From the NCBI GenBank assembly GCA_947561715.1, contig OX387201.1, positions 15,018,001-15,082,000 on the forward strand: a stretch of DNA of 64,000 bases, given 5' to 3'. The translations under genes and the position numbers were made by a program. The DNA comes from Ascidia mentula (taxonomy: Eukaryota > Chordata > Ascidiacea > Phlebobranchia > Ascidiidae). Shown here in pieces: positions 49,368 through 60,931 of the stretch. Numbering within the stretch: position 1 is the first letter of the stretch; every line of letters begins with the position of its first letter. The notes beneath the pieces are model-generated. The model made no database searches. It was not told the origin of the DNA and worked only from the letters and a program-made list of their open reading frames with translations.

Positions 49368-50265
49368 ACTAAGTCTTTTTCACTTTTTTTGATTAACTCA
49401 CAAAATGATACACGAAACAGCTTACAACACTACCTGTAATTAAGAAAAAGGCGCGCCCAAACGTTCGGTAATCAAGTTCGCACAGGTAGAGACAAAGAAG
49501 TTCAAAGAACTAAGACTGGGGAGGCAAGTTAGTTTGGCGCCCTTTTCAGTGAGCAGTCAGGCGTGACGCGCACATTGTTTGAACTTTAAAAAAATAATTT
49601 TGAAACACAAGAATTGTTTTAAAAAAGTTTTTGTACTTCACACGGTTGAAGGATTGTAAATTAGAATTTTTTTTATAGTTTTAATGGTAAATCTGTTTCG
49701 TCGAGCAGATTTCAATAAAATTCAGATAATTCAAGTGGTTTATTTTCACAAGATTGAGATTTATTATGAGCTCATTATGAGGATAATACACCATAGTAAG
49801 AGTATAATACAAATAAACTATTTTTAATTCTATCGCAGCATTACGTAATCAACCGGTGTCAAAAACATTTCGCAGCAGCGAGTGGTGCAAACAAAAGTTC
49901 TAACGGCGTAAAGCGATTTGTAGCTATGCCGTATGAATGAAATTTTTGTCATTCTTTCTTTATAAGCTAGATAGCCCTTAAACTGACATGTATGCAAACC
50001 ATACCGACGATGTAAGGTTCAGACTTGTTTGCAAAATTGATAATGTATGGTAAAATAAAACAAAAAAAATAACCCAATTATTTTGGGTACAGTACAAGCA
50101 TCACTTTACCCAAACACTTTTGGGTAAACAACAGTAAGCCCAATAATTTTGGGTATAATTAATTGGGTAACTTTCCTTTGGGTATAAATCATAAAGGTAA
50201 AGCAGCATTTTACCCAAAAACTTTGGGTATGTTAACATTGTACCCAAAGTTGCCTTTGTAATTTT

Positions 50266-50285
50266 ACCCAAATTGGTTTACAGTG
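50266..50285 (-). repeat. Right terminal inverted repeat
   Basis: Inverse of the left terminus; ends in CAGTG followed by TG. Confidence 0.9.
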
Positions 50286-50872
50286 TGAAGTTCAGCGAAC
50301 TTAGTAGGTAGACCTACACAGTCGACAAAGTAAGCTATTAAAAATTCTTTCTTGTATAATTTCATTGAATTGGAAAATTATTAGTGATTAACATTTTTAA
50401 AATCGACCCGGCATTGTCACAAAACTTATCTTAATTTGTTTTTTGGTGGAATATTTTTATATTTGCCTAATAGCGCAACCTGTAGTTAGCGTGTACAGTC
50501 GTCTGCGCAACGATAATTGGCATCGCAAAATAGATAACGGCCAAACTTAGCAAACAAGGGCAGTTTAACTTTGTGAATGTATGCACATCCTGTAGTAGTA
50601 GGATGTTGCTGCTACCAGCCTTGTTGTGTGAAATTAATTCTGATAAACAACCGAAGCCAGTTGTTGGCGGTGGTGGATATTTTGGTGATATGGTCTTTGT
50701 GTTATTTGCAACTATATGAAAAGAAATTATGTTAATGATAGGATTGACTTCAATTCATGTTTTATTTTGAAATAGTTTTTTTCTTGTTTGCAGTTATATT
50801 TTTTGTCATTTATTTTGATGGATAATTGCTTTAAATTTGAAAGAAGCTACAGCCAACACTCGACCACTCATC

Positions 50873-53800
50873 ATGTCGAACCCTGAAGCCCAGAGGAAAC
50901 CAATGCCAGATACAAAACGTGTTGCCGATTTTGAAACTAAACCACAGAGACCAGGTAGGAAGTGTGTTTGAACAACTAATTTCTCAATAACATTCTGGTA
51001 TTATTGTCCAAAGTAACTCATTTCTGCAGCATGCTTCAAAGTGATCAGAGAATAAAACAGTTTCTGGCTTGATTTATGTTAACTTAGGTTTTTTTAATCA
51101 GGTCCTTCACTGCAATTATCAACACAGAGAGCCAACATAGCTGGTAGCATAGTTGGAGTTCTGGGTGATGTGAATATAACAAACTACTATACAGGAGGTG
51201 ACAAACACGTGTCATAGTTAACAATGACTGAATATACCCATAGAGAAAAACACTCATTTGTAAATTATGTTTATGTCCCGTTTTAGAGCTAGCAGATTAT
51301 AACCCAAGTGCGTAATTGCACAGTCTTAGTTTTATATAATTATGTTGCAAATTCAGTCAACAAAAAGTAAACAAATAGGAATTGTTCTCTGTCTCCAACT
51401 GGCATTAAAATAATGTGGTGTGCTTAAGTAGTTCCAATTTTCTGCTTTCTAAATTAAAAAAAAAAATCAACTTTCTTGAACTATATTTTTGTTATAAGGT
51501 TCATTAAACACCAAAGCAGATGAGCAACAAGATAAAGGTAAAATAATATTGTAACTATAACTTTTAGGACAGGGATACATTAAAAAAATTGTAAAAGTTC
51601 CAAAAATTCAAAAGTTGGCCAACAAAAATTGAAAATCAGATTTGACGCAGGGGAACGGGTGGCATTTTGTTTTGGGCGCATACAATTTTGCACAAAATTA
51701 TTGTAAAATTATATTAATGCAGTGTCTATATATACTTAACCATAAAACAAATAAAATGTTTTTGTTCTCCCAAAATTTAACTGCAAATTTGGTAAAAGTC
51801 TGTCGCACCCCAGGCATTGCAGCCTAACTGGAACAGTCACTTTTTCCTGACAAGTCGGAATGAGATCTGAAAATTTTTAAGTTCCTAGTGAGGTTGTACT
51901 TTTTAAGGTTGATTTCTTAAGGAAGTAGAAAGTGGCTACATTCCTCTAGGCTACATGCCTGGGCCATGAAGCCTATATACCTAACAACTTTAAATTATAT
52001 ATTATTTTGAAAAATCGTATGGCCACATTTTCACTGGTAGTACCTTTTTTGAGTTTTATTTTAATGCTATTAACTGCTACTTGCCAGTGTTAAAGTTTGT
52101 GGAATCAGGTTAACACATGATTGTTTGCTCAAATTTAATATAGAGCAGGGCTGTTCAAACAATAGGTTGTAGAAAAGTCTGTCAGGTAGTTTCATAAGTT
52201 TGTTGGCAATGTAAACGAATCTCAAGTCAACTAGTTTCATAACCCTTACATTTCTGGTGTGCTTTGTTTCTTGCAGCCAATTACAACACCAACTTAGTAT
52301 CACAACTATGAAGTGCTAAGCTATTCTTATTTACCTTATTTCATATGACAAACAAAGTATATGCGGTTAAATTTTGTTTTAGAAAGGCAGAATTTATGCA
52401 CTGAATCAGCATTATTGCCAAATTCAAGTTTTAGAGGTTATCAGCAATAACACACACACTGAGTGATTCGCCTTTTTGCCCAAAACAAATCATATTGCCA
52501 ATGAAGTCAACTAATACTACTCAAACCGTAAAATGAGAAGGGCTTAACACCAAATCACAAACGACTGTTGTTTACTTCTGTGTTTAAATTTTCAGCAAAA
52601 TTCCACTAAACATTTTTTACATCACCCAGCACCAAATGACTAGCTGACTAAAGATGTCAGAAAATGCACTAAAACTTCACAAAACATAACAAAAATCATC
52701 CAAGTAAGAGATGTCGTCTCCCTGCTTATTCAACCCTTAAATTGACCACCATGCATCACCAGTTTTAATGTTAGATGCCAGCTTTCTTAATAACAGAGGA
52801 CAAGAAGGGCATTTTCTCTCAACAAAACATACTTCATTATAAATATTGCAGTCTTTAATGTTTCTATAAACATGTTTTTTATTCTAATAGTCTGTTACTC
52901 TGGCACATTAAAACAATATGGCAGCAACACAAAACATTCTTTTTCATTTTCTAGATTTTTTAATGTTTTCAGTAACATTTCTTTGAAATTCTTCCCTTTC
53001 CATGGATTGGCATTAAAAAGTCCAAACAACCTTACATTTCTTTAAATAGCTTGACCCAAACCCAAAATCATGCTGCATACAAACAAAGAATCTTGAATAT
53101 AGGTTTAATAGCTGGTCTTGTGCAGGTTTTAAAAGATCCAAGCAACAAATCCTGGACACTATTTTCCAAATGTTTGAAAAAAAAGATCAAGGTGACCATA
53201 TTTGGTTTTTTGATCATTATTTCTAATCCAAATAAACTGCTGATAAGAAATTGCAATTTATTCCTTCAGGCTTTTGACATGACAGCAAGATTATAATTGG
53301 ATACAAAATATAACTTCCTAAAATTTCTTTAAATTTTGTAATATTGGCAAATAATAAATCATCATTTGCAATGACTGACATATCTTCAGTACAATAAAAG
53401 TATATATATCGGAACTGGTTAAAATAAGGGAATATGCTTGGTTTTTCTAAAAAAGTGCAAAAGAAACTCTGTCATAAATTTTAAACTTGTTTTTCTTTTA
53501 GATGAAAACATCAATTTAACTTCACTTCTTCAAAATTATGTGGATTTGTTGAAAAAAAGAAATTATCCCAAAACAAATGAAACAAGAAACCAACTTTTAA
53601 GCTTACTTGAAGGGCTTGCGGCAACTGCAGAAACTTTGAAAACAGCTGGGCATGAAATGAGAAAAGAAGGATACTGTTTGGAATCAATTTTATTTCATGA
53701 TGTTGCAGCAGAATTTTATCTGAAACACCAGGAAGGGATTGAAGCAACAGAGGGTGTGAAGGACTGTGTATGGGGGTTGTGTTTGGCGAACAAACAATGG

Positions 53801-54259
53801 CTGGAAGCATCAGGATATTTTGAAAAAATTGGAAACAAGCAAGTAGTTCGCGATCATGTCATCCCACTCATGGAAAAGATGAGGCTCAAAATACGAAATA
53901 TCAAAAATGCAGAAGATCAAAATAAATGCTTATGTGAAGTTTGGTGTTTGGTCAGGATTGAATGGAGTCAAGATTTAATCGAAGAAGTTTCGTCAAGGGA
54001 AAATACACTTAAAAATGGACTTGATATAATGAGGAAACAGTTTGGTGAAAACTCAGCAAAGTATGTAGCATTTGGGCATTTGTTAAATGACTATGGCATT
54101 GTTTGCGAGCAAACAAATCGACTGAAAGAAAGCGTAGACTTTTATGAAAGATCAATCCAAGTCAAAAGCATGGCAACAGATGTAACTGAAGAGAGGAAGA
54201 AAAAGTTCATTGAAGGAAGTAAATCCAATTTGCGACGTGTTACAGAAATTTTGCAATAG
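50873..54259 (+). CDS. TPR-like helical repeat protein, complete five-exon gene, unknown function
   Basis: Exons 50873-50954, 51102-51197, 51287-51307 (a 21-base microexon), 51499-51537 and 53502-54259 are all GT-AG and all in phase 1, giving 331 aa. The first 80 residues are polar and include NIAGSIVGVLGDVNITNYYTG (residues 39-59), a glycine-rich strand-like motif resembling linker segments in some NLR-type proteins (inference). Residues 81-331 are helical with TPR-like periodicity, clearest in YVAFGHLLNDYGIVCEQTN and LKESVDFYERSIQVKS (about 266-303). No signal peptide or membrane segment is seen, so it is probably cytosolic and a protein-binding scaffold. The large exon's open frame extends upstream to 53438, but TTTCTTTTAG at 53501 and matching phase place the start of the exon at 53502. 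The first ATG at 50873 is chosen because it opens the joined frame. Confidence 0.8.
51795..51970 (-). repeat. SINE in intron 4 of the TPR-like gene
   Basis: Minus-strand tail CTCATTCCGACTTGTCAGG, then GTTCCAGTTAGGCTGCAATG, the same family as 22870-23070. Confidence 0.6.
52400..52810 (+). repeat. Dispersed repeat Y, copy in intron 4
   Basis: Shares landmarks with 55285-55800: CAAGTTTTAGAGGTTATCAG, CACACTGAGTGATT, AGCACCAAATGACTAGCTGA and CATGCATCACC. It is moderately diverged. No coding content is recognised; possibly an old SINE or MITE. Confidence 0.65.
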
Positions 54260-55284
54260 TGGAAAAGACAGAGCTAATTTTGGACACACTTGATCAAATT
54301 AGGCCTTGGACAAAAAAGAGGCCCAGCAGTTAACCTGGAGGACAAAATAAGAAAAATGTCACAACTCTGACATCACAAAAAAACTCTGACATCACTGTAT
54401 TAACAGCAGCTTTTTTAACATCCAATTGCAGAACAATTCAAAATTTGTGGCTTTTGGCATAAGACAAAAATTTGACCAAAGACACAAAACAGGGAAATCA
54501 TGTGTAAATATTGTGAGCATGAACTTTTTTGGTTTCCTTTTTAGTGTCAGTAATTAATTGTAAATAACTGCCAAAATAATGTCCAACCAGGGAAACGCCC
54601 CTTGGAGAGCAGCTAAAGCTATTCTTATGCAACTAATTTTGTCCTGAATGCATAAACAAGAGGTGTTCAAACATGAAATGACTAACTGACTGAAAAGCTA
54701 GTAGCCGCGACCATTCTAAAAGTGTGCAAAAAAGCTGTAATTTTCCATCACTAATGATAAACACAGCCTAATGTTTTTAATTTCTTTTAATTTTTATTTA
54801 ACTGCTATGTGACAGGAGAAAATTTATTATGTCTGCCTTGCAAAGAATTTATAATTAACACAACTAATTAATGCACTAAGGTAATATTGTTGTGCACTAA
54901 AGCCAAATTGGTTGTTGTGTTGTGTAATTTCCAGTATATCGTCTATGCTGGTGTTGGCTGAAGTCTAGCCATGTCAACACAAGTTAGCTTTGCCTTTCAT
55001 GTTGTTGAACAACGTTGTTTCATACGCCCAAAATGACGTGGCCATTTCCTCTCTGACCACTTTTCGCATGTACTGTGGCATTCTATTCAATTTGTATCGG
55101 TTGCCACTTAACTGCTTATGTGAATAGCATCGAAGTTAACGTTGCCTGCCTTGTGTCTCCATATTGGCACTTGGTAAGAATAAAATCCTAAATATTACTT
55201 GGAAGATTGGATTTTTTCAAAACCTAAAGAAAGGAGAAATTTTCAGCCCCAAGGCTAAAGATTTTAAGGCCCCATATCAGTATT

Positions 55285-55800
55285 AAATCCCCCAAATCAA
55301 GTTTTGAAGGCTATCAGCATTATTACCCACACTGGGTGATTTAATTTTTTGCCCACAACACTTCCTGTGGTCGGTGACCCATGAAGATCTACTGGTACAA
55401 TTCAAAGAGAAAAAAATTGATTGCAGCTGCATCGGACAAAACACAGCAAGGATCTGAGGAGCCTCCAGGAGGATCTTATGTCCCATAGGATAGCAAAATC
55501 AGTCCCAGGAGGCAACCGAAGCAACTTTTCCTGTGACAAATTAAAATCACAAATTAAGGTTCTACTTCTGGGAATCAATTTCGAGCTTGAACATTTTGAT
55601 GCTTTTTCGACTACCTTTTCACAGCACCAAATGACTAGCTAGCTGACTGAGAAGGGAAAAAATGCGCTGAAACTGCCCCAAACATGCTGAAAAACCGCTC
55701 TGGCAACAGCACGTACCCTCTGCTCATTCAACCATAAATTTGACCCTATTGCATCACCGGTTGCCCTGCGACATCAATCACCGAGTTTCTCTATGACAGA
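55285..55800 (+). repeat. Dispersed repeat Y, copy downstream of the TPR-like gene
   Basis: Partner of 52400-52810. The rest of 54260-56310 holds no recognisable gene; a possible polyadenylation signal AATAAA lies near 55179. Confidence 0.65.
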
Positions 55801-57152
55801 AGTCGCAACATGTTAGCTTGACGTCTAAAACTTATTACATCATTACAATTGTCAATTTAGTCACTTGTCTTGCAAAAGAAAAACACTGAAAGTGTGATGT
55901 GACAGGAACTCACATCAACACAAAATTAAAACTGCAGGATTGCCAATAGCAACACTCCATGCATAAGTGCTTATTCAACTGTAAAAAAGATGTTTACGTA
56001 ACACTGATTGGTTTGTCACTTCCAAAACAAAACGGTTATTATCAAGAAGAATGGAGCACGTGGTGGGTATTTCCCGATTTCGAAAGTTACTTTATGAGAA
56101 ATGCAACATATCACGAGAAAGGGATTTCAAATTAAAATATTTTTTTTTCGGATTAAACACTTTGAACCTGAACATTCAAAGGAAGTTGAAATTACAAATA
56201 TTTTAGCAAATTTCTGGAAAATGTGTTAATGTCTGTTACAAGTTTGGTAAAACCTCCTGTTGTTCTTGAATGGGTCTTCCATAAACTTTAGATGAACATG
56301 CTAGAAGACTTTTTGTATTAGAAACATATGTTAAGTTCATGTCCAAGTATAATTAAATGTGAAATGAACTACGTGTAAAATTCATTCCACATTTACTTGT
56401 AAATAAACGTAAAATTTTTATTTCGTTTATACGTTCATTCATTCATACGCCTTCTCTTAAACTTGTTGCGTTTCTCGTAGCTGGACCATCCCAATTCAAA
56501 TTACGTATAAAGCAGATACAACACCAGAGCATGCCCAACCATTCAACGAAAAATCGTTTCATCCCTGAGAATAATATTAGCTCTGCAGCGCCGTCAGCCG
56601 GCGACGATAAAAGCGATTACATGCGTCGTCAAACTAATTCTATCTCTGAGCGCGAAGGTGGATGTTAACAAAAGTTCACCAACGTGTTTAATTTTCTCCA
56701 CCTTTGCACTCCCGGATGTTCACGCCATTGTTACGATCCAATGCGTCAGTCAAGCAAGATCACTGAGTTTTCTTTCCATCTGCGGTATGAATCCACAACT
56801 CATATCTATGCCACGCTTTATGTTGCCAGTAGATACATAAGGATTCATTCTTAACAAATTAAAAAGCTTGTACATTATCTTTGTAATGCAATACTACAAG
56901 CTGTAATTTTTTAATTGTTTTGTTTTAAACCACCACTTCGTCCGACAAGGGCGACTTTTACAGATATGTGATTAAATCATCAATTCCCTCAGACACGGAT
57001 GACTGCAATGAACCCATAAAGTCACCAAGTGTAACCAAGAACCCTTTGGCATAACCTTCCGACCCATTGGTTTTGATTGTACAATAAACATGTTAAATCT
57101 GATTGATTGTACAATAAACCATATACATATAGTAAAACACAGCAAAATATAC

Positions 57153-57320
57153 CTTTGGAAGTTCGCACAGTACTAAAGGTACATATTAACCCCGTATTTA
57201 AACCGATCAGATTGCAGGGATGTTACGTTCAGCACATCTGCGCCGAATTTCTACAATCTGCAACCGTAAGGGAGCGCGGAAGAGAGTGCGTGCAAGCCAG
57301 TGGACATTCAGGCGTAGGCT
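57153..57320 (-). pseudogene. Sulfotransferase-like exon relic, unit C
   Basis: Copy of the relic at 19462-19640. It has a further loss of about eleven bases around GCAGGGATGTTACG and an extra few bases near the donor, so it is more decayed than the B relic. No other exons of the gene are present. Confidence 0.65.
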
Positions 57321-58493
57321 TAGTTTCAGCAATGGGACAATTTGTTGATTGTAACACGAATTGTAGATGTCCATCAGGAATACAGACCTTTTGTACCTTA
57401 AATTGCTATTACAATAGTTCAACATGAACTATTGTATATAGTATTACAAAAAGGTAACAGTATAGCAACCTACGTGTTTTTATAGATGTGAAACGATTCT
57501 GTGAATACGGTACGTTTAATATATACCTTAATGCATTTTAAAAATTTGATGTTGCGTGAGGCCACAAGGGAGTCGCGTCGAAAAAAAACACTGACACCCC
57601 GGGACACAGAGTTTGCATCGGGAACAAAACGCAGGGGCAAAATGCAGTTTTGAGATTGAATACCGAGATTACGTGAATCCTATTACTTTGAAGAAAGTAT
57701 TAAAAAACGTCAAACCTCCTAATCTTCAGCAAAACTATATCAAAACAAATTTTACAAAACATAACAAATTTAAAAAGAAGCGCTAACCGATCACAACATA
57801 CTTTGTAATGTTTATGTATGTATGGAGAGTCTCGGGTTTTCCTTCAGATCAAAACCAAACTGTTTAATCGTGGGACTGCTGTTCGTGCAACAACATTTGG
57901 TCATGGCTCAGTTTGGCACAGATACATTCAGTGGTGATACCAGGCGATGAGCCTAGCGTCGATTTTTAACTATTACTTTCACATTTGGAAGCGAATCAGA
58001 AAAGAAATCACACAGAAATATTTTTTTTCAATTGAATATAAAATGAAATTTTTGGTGCCAAAGTAAATCTCCTTGTGTTCGCGTGCTTCTGACGCCCGCG
58101 TAACTGCTTTCTTCGATGTAAATTTGTCCAGCATCAGCAAGAAACGCAGGAAATCTGGGTGCAACCAGTTAAGCGTGACCGACATCGCCTACTTTGACCA
58201 TAAAGCTTTGACGCATTCCGAGTGGTAATATTTGCATTGTATGCAACTAAATTTGGCCATTTGCTGATAAAATACAAAAATTTATACTGCTTTCTCTCCC
58301 TGTTGAAAATATGTACATTTTCTTGATAATTTTGTTTACGAATTGGTGCCTAAATTGCTCTCTTCCTTGCAGTAAAAATGTGTTGCGTCGTGTGATAATC
58401 ACACGTACTCCAGCATCAATGTAACTAATGCAAACTCGTTCAGCCTATGGCGTCTATGTTTGGTATCAGGTTATCGAGTTCAGAGGCAAATAA

Positions 58494-58793
58494 TTGTCTT
58501 TGCAACCACCGGTTGGAGTTTATTTCGAATCAGATGCAAAAGCAATTAGAAAAAGGGATATGTGGTCGTTCCGTGTAAACAATGAAAGCACCTTTCAACG
58601 CCGCAGAAAAATGTGTAAGAAAAGTTTGTCACAAATGGATGAAGAGTTTACCATTATTAATTCGATTATACTTTCTCGATTTCAACAAATACATTGTAGA
58701 ATCAAGGCCCATATTGAAACATTAACAGCGATAAAATCTGGACTAGTGGTTATAAATTTAGAAATATTGCCAGGTTATTCTAACAGGGTTTAG
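58494..58793 (+). other. Conserved antisense open frame downstream of WxxW copy C
   Basis: Same protein sequence as 20869-21168. Unknown status; the identity reflects the recent B to C duplication, so it says little about selection. Confidence 0.3.
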
Positions 58794-58818
58794 AACGGTG
58801 CTTTTTTAAGATTTTGGG

Positions 58819-60192
58819 TTACTTCCCAAAAACCCACGTCCTACAGCAAAACCGCACTTGGTAATCTTGGCATTCCTGCTCAATAGATTTACACAATAAC
58901 CCATCCGTGGGGTTTAACACGTCAAAGGTGTTTACCCCGTTAATGTAAGGCAAGCCGTTAGTGAGGCGTGCCTCGATGGCTGTTCTCGGCTCGCACATTT
59001 TGAATTGCTTCTTTGTCTGGATGTTGCTCACGGTTTCGTTGTCGTCGTATATCGGTAGTTGGGTCGACGGGTCGTCTACATCGTACCACGGTGACCAGTA
59101 GGCGTGGACATGCAGAGTACTGTTCTCGCACTCGCCGATCACTTTTTTTGAAAATAAAAATACAGAAATGTAGAGTTATTGAACAACAACCGCAACACAG
59201 TATTTTTTCAAAATAGTCTGATACGAGGTTAATTTAATACTTTTTATCTTACGACAAGCACAATACACTGTTCGTAGGCACGTAACCGGACAAGGTTATG
59301 GTTTCTCACAATACAAAGTAAAAAGCAGCAAGAACGTAATTGGAACGATTCATTGACTATACTCAACATAAGTTGTTTTGCATACCTGCCGGACAGCAGT
59401 AGCGAACTTTGTAATCGTGGCACGGCCAACACCGACCATTAAAGGCCTGATTTGAAGAGCAGCATCGCAGAAGTGCAATAGAGATGTAGATGTTCCAAAC
59501 GTACGCATGCATCTGCGTACCGACCAAAGCCACATCGACGGCGGTCGGATTCCTGCAAACGGTTCCCGGGAAATTCTGTTGAATGGCGCCGGGTGTTTCA
59601 ATGTCACAATTGTCATCCGATGGATCGTCGAGATCAAACCAATCTGTCCAACCATCATTTTCACATTTAACTTCCGGTTTGGGTGCTGGATTTACGAGAC
59701 CATCCAAGCACTCTGAACAAAGAATGTTAAAAGATAAAAGAGTTACTTATAGGTGATTAATGACGCTATCCAGATCAGCCCCGTGGAAGTAGGCAAGCAA
59801 TGTCAATTAGTAAACTGAAGATGCGTGAATTGTTAAGAAACGTCTTGAATAAAAAAATCATCTCTAATGATACTATTTTTACCTTGGTACACAGTTTTTA
59901 TCGGTACACCATTGAATAACATTTGTAATTGCAATGCATCCACCTTCAGAAAGTTTTGTAGCGCAAGCAAAGGAATATCACATTTGCAAACTAACAATTT
60001 TGTTTTGAGTTGTATTTATTTTTCAAATTTAATCGTTGAGAGTAATTGCACATAGTATTTTCCATAAAACAAAATTTGCATAAACCGTATTGTCGGAAGT
60101 TCGATTATTACAATTTCAGTGTAACTATTTATGTACTTACGCGCATTTGCTGCAATCACAATCGTCGACACTACGATGAGAGATTTCAACAT
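58819..60192 (-). CDS. Secreted protein with two WxxW domains, copy C (intact)
   Basis: Exons 60141-60192, 59386-59712 and 58819-59141 have the same lengths and phases as copy B and encode 233 aa. I count about six amino-acid differences from B (for example Lys to Asn and Val to Met in exon 2, Tyr to His and Pro to Thr in exon 3). All cysteines and both WxxW cores (WTDW, WSPW) are kept. The signal peptide is identical. B and C are therefore young, both apparently functional duplicates about 38 kb apart, while A has decayed. Confidence 0.88.
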
Positions 60193-60267
60193 ATTGTCGT
60201 CTTTTCTGATAAGACTGAACATATCAAATGTTAGTCAAGTTTAAGAAACTGTGGCAATTTGTTCGCA

Positions 60268-60276
60268 TAATATATA
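60268..60276 (-). promoter_or_regulatory. TATA-like box, WxxW copy C
   Basis: Same TATATATT context and spacing to the start codon as in copies A and B. Confidence 0.5.
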
Positions 60277-60687
60277 GAGATGTTCTCAACGCTTCAGGCG
60301 AAGAGTGCTTTATCCTCTGAATACGTTCTGTGTTAAAGAGACTTGTGGCTTAATCATGCATATTAGATAACATCTAGAAAATATTTGTTTTCCAAAAACG
60401 TTCATTCGCAATCTTTCGCCCGTGGCGATAACAGCAGTTTGTGACTGAATTCATAGTGTTGTCAATCACTGAACAACTACTACATATTAAGCTATTTTTG
60501 AAACCAGTTTGTCGTATATATATCCAAAGCAATACAGAACAAATGACTTTTTGTTCACGTTGGTGAAAGGTTTTTCGGGAGATAATAAACCTAAGTATCT
60601 TAAACTAAAATGGCACAAAAATAAGATTAGCTTTTCACTACAGGATCAGCCTGGAATATATATTTCTTCAGTTCCTTACAGTACACA

Positions 60688-60931
60688 ATGAAAAGATCGA
60701 AGTTGCTGTTTTTTATCACTAGCTTATTCTTTACTGTTGTTGTTTTTTCAGACGGTTTTAAAAATCTTTTTATTGTGTACACTGTTTGGAACTGAAGATG
60801 CCCACGGGGCGAAATATATATTGCCGATAAGAAAGAACCAGGATGATCCTGTAGTAAAACGCTACTGTCATTTTTGTGTAATTACGCAAGTATACAGTGA
60901 TCGCTGGGCCCGCATCTACAGTTTTGGTTAG
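60688..60931 (+). other. Candidate secreted short peptide region in unit C
   Basis: From an ATG at 60688 a frame reads MKRSKLLFFITSLFFTVVVF, signal-peptide-like, and ends in a stop at about 60795. In another frame a stretch to 60931 reads EDAHGAKYILPIRKNQ and YCHFCVITQV. The matching region in unit A (about 15940-16170) has a hydrophobic start and a premature stop, and unit B lacks it. It may be a decayed secreted-peptide gene; the evidence is weak. Confidence 0.2.

Larger units (their letters stand above)
47136..50285. mobile_element. CACTA/EnSpm-like DNA transposon, 3.15 kb, carrying a SAMD3-like gene
   Basis: Ends are CACTGTAAACCAGTTTGGGT (47136-47155) and its inverse CACTGTAAACCAATTTGGGT (50266-50285), 19 of 20 bases the same. 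TG flanks both ends, compatible with a 2-bp target duplication. TTTGGGT and ACCCAAA motifs recur about ten times at each end (47150-47350 and 50070-50285). CACTG termini, short target duplication and clustered subterminal repeats fit the CACTA/EnSpm superfamily. The only gene inside is the minus-strand SAMD3-like gene (47424-49367); no DDE transposase or TNP2 motif is seen, so the element is either non-autonomous or uses an unrecognised protein. Confidence 0.8.

Noticed and set aside
53438-53501. Upstream extension of the large open frame of the TPR-like gene with its own ATG
   Set aside because: A strong TTTCTTTTAG acceptor at 53501 matches the phase of four upstream exons, so the extension is intron.
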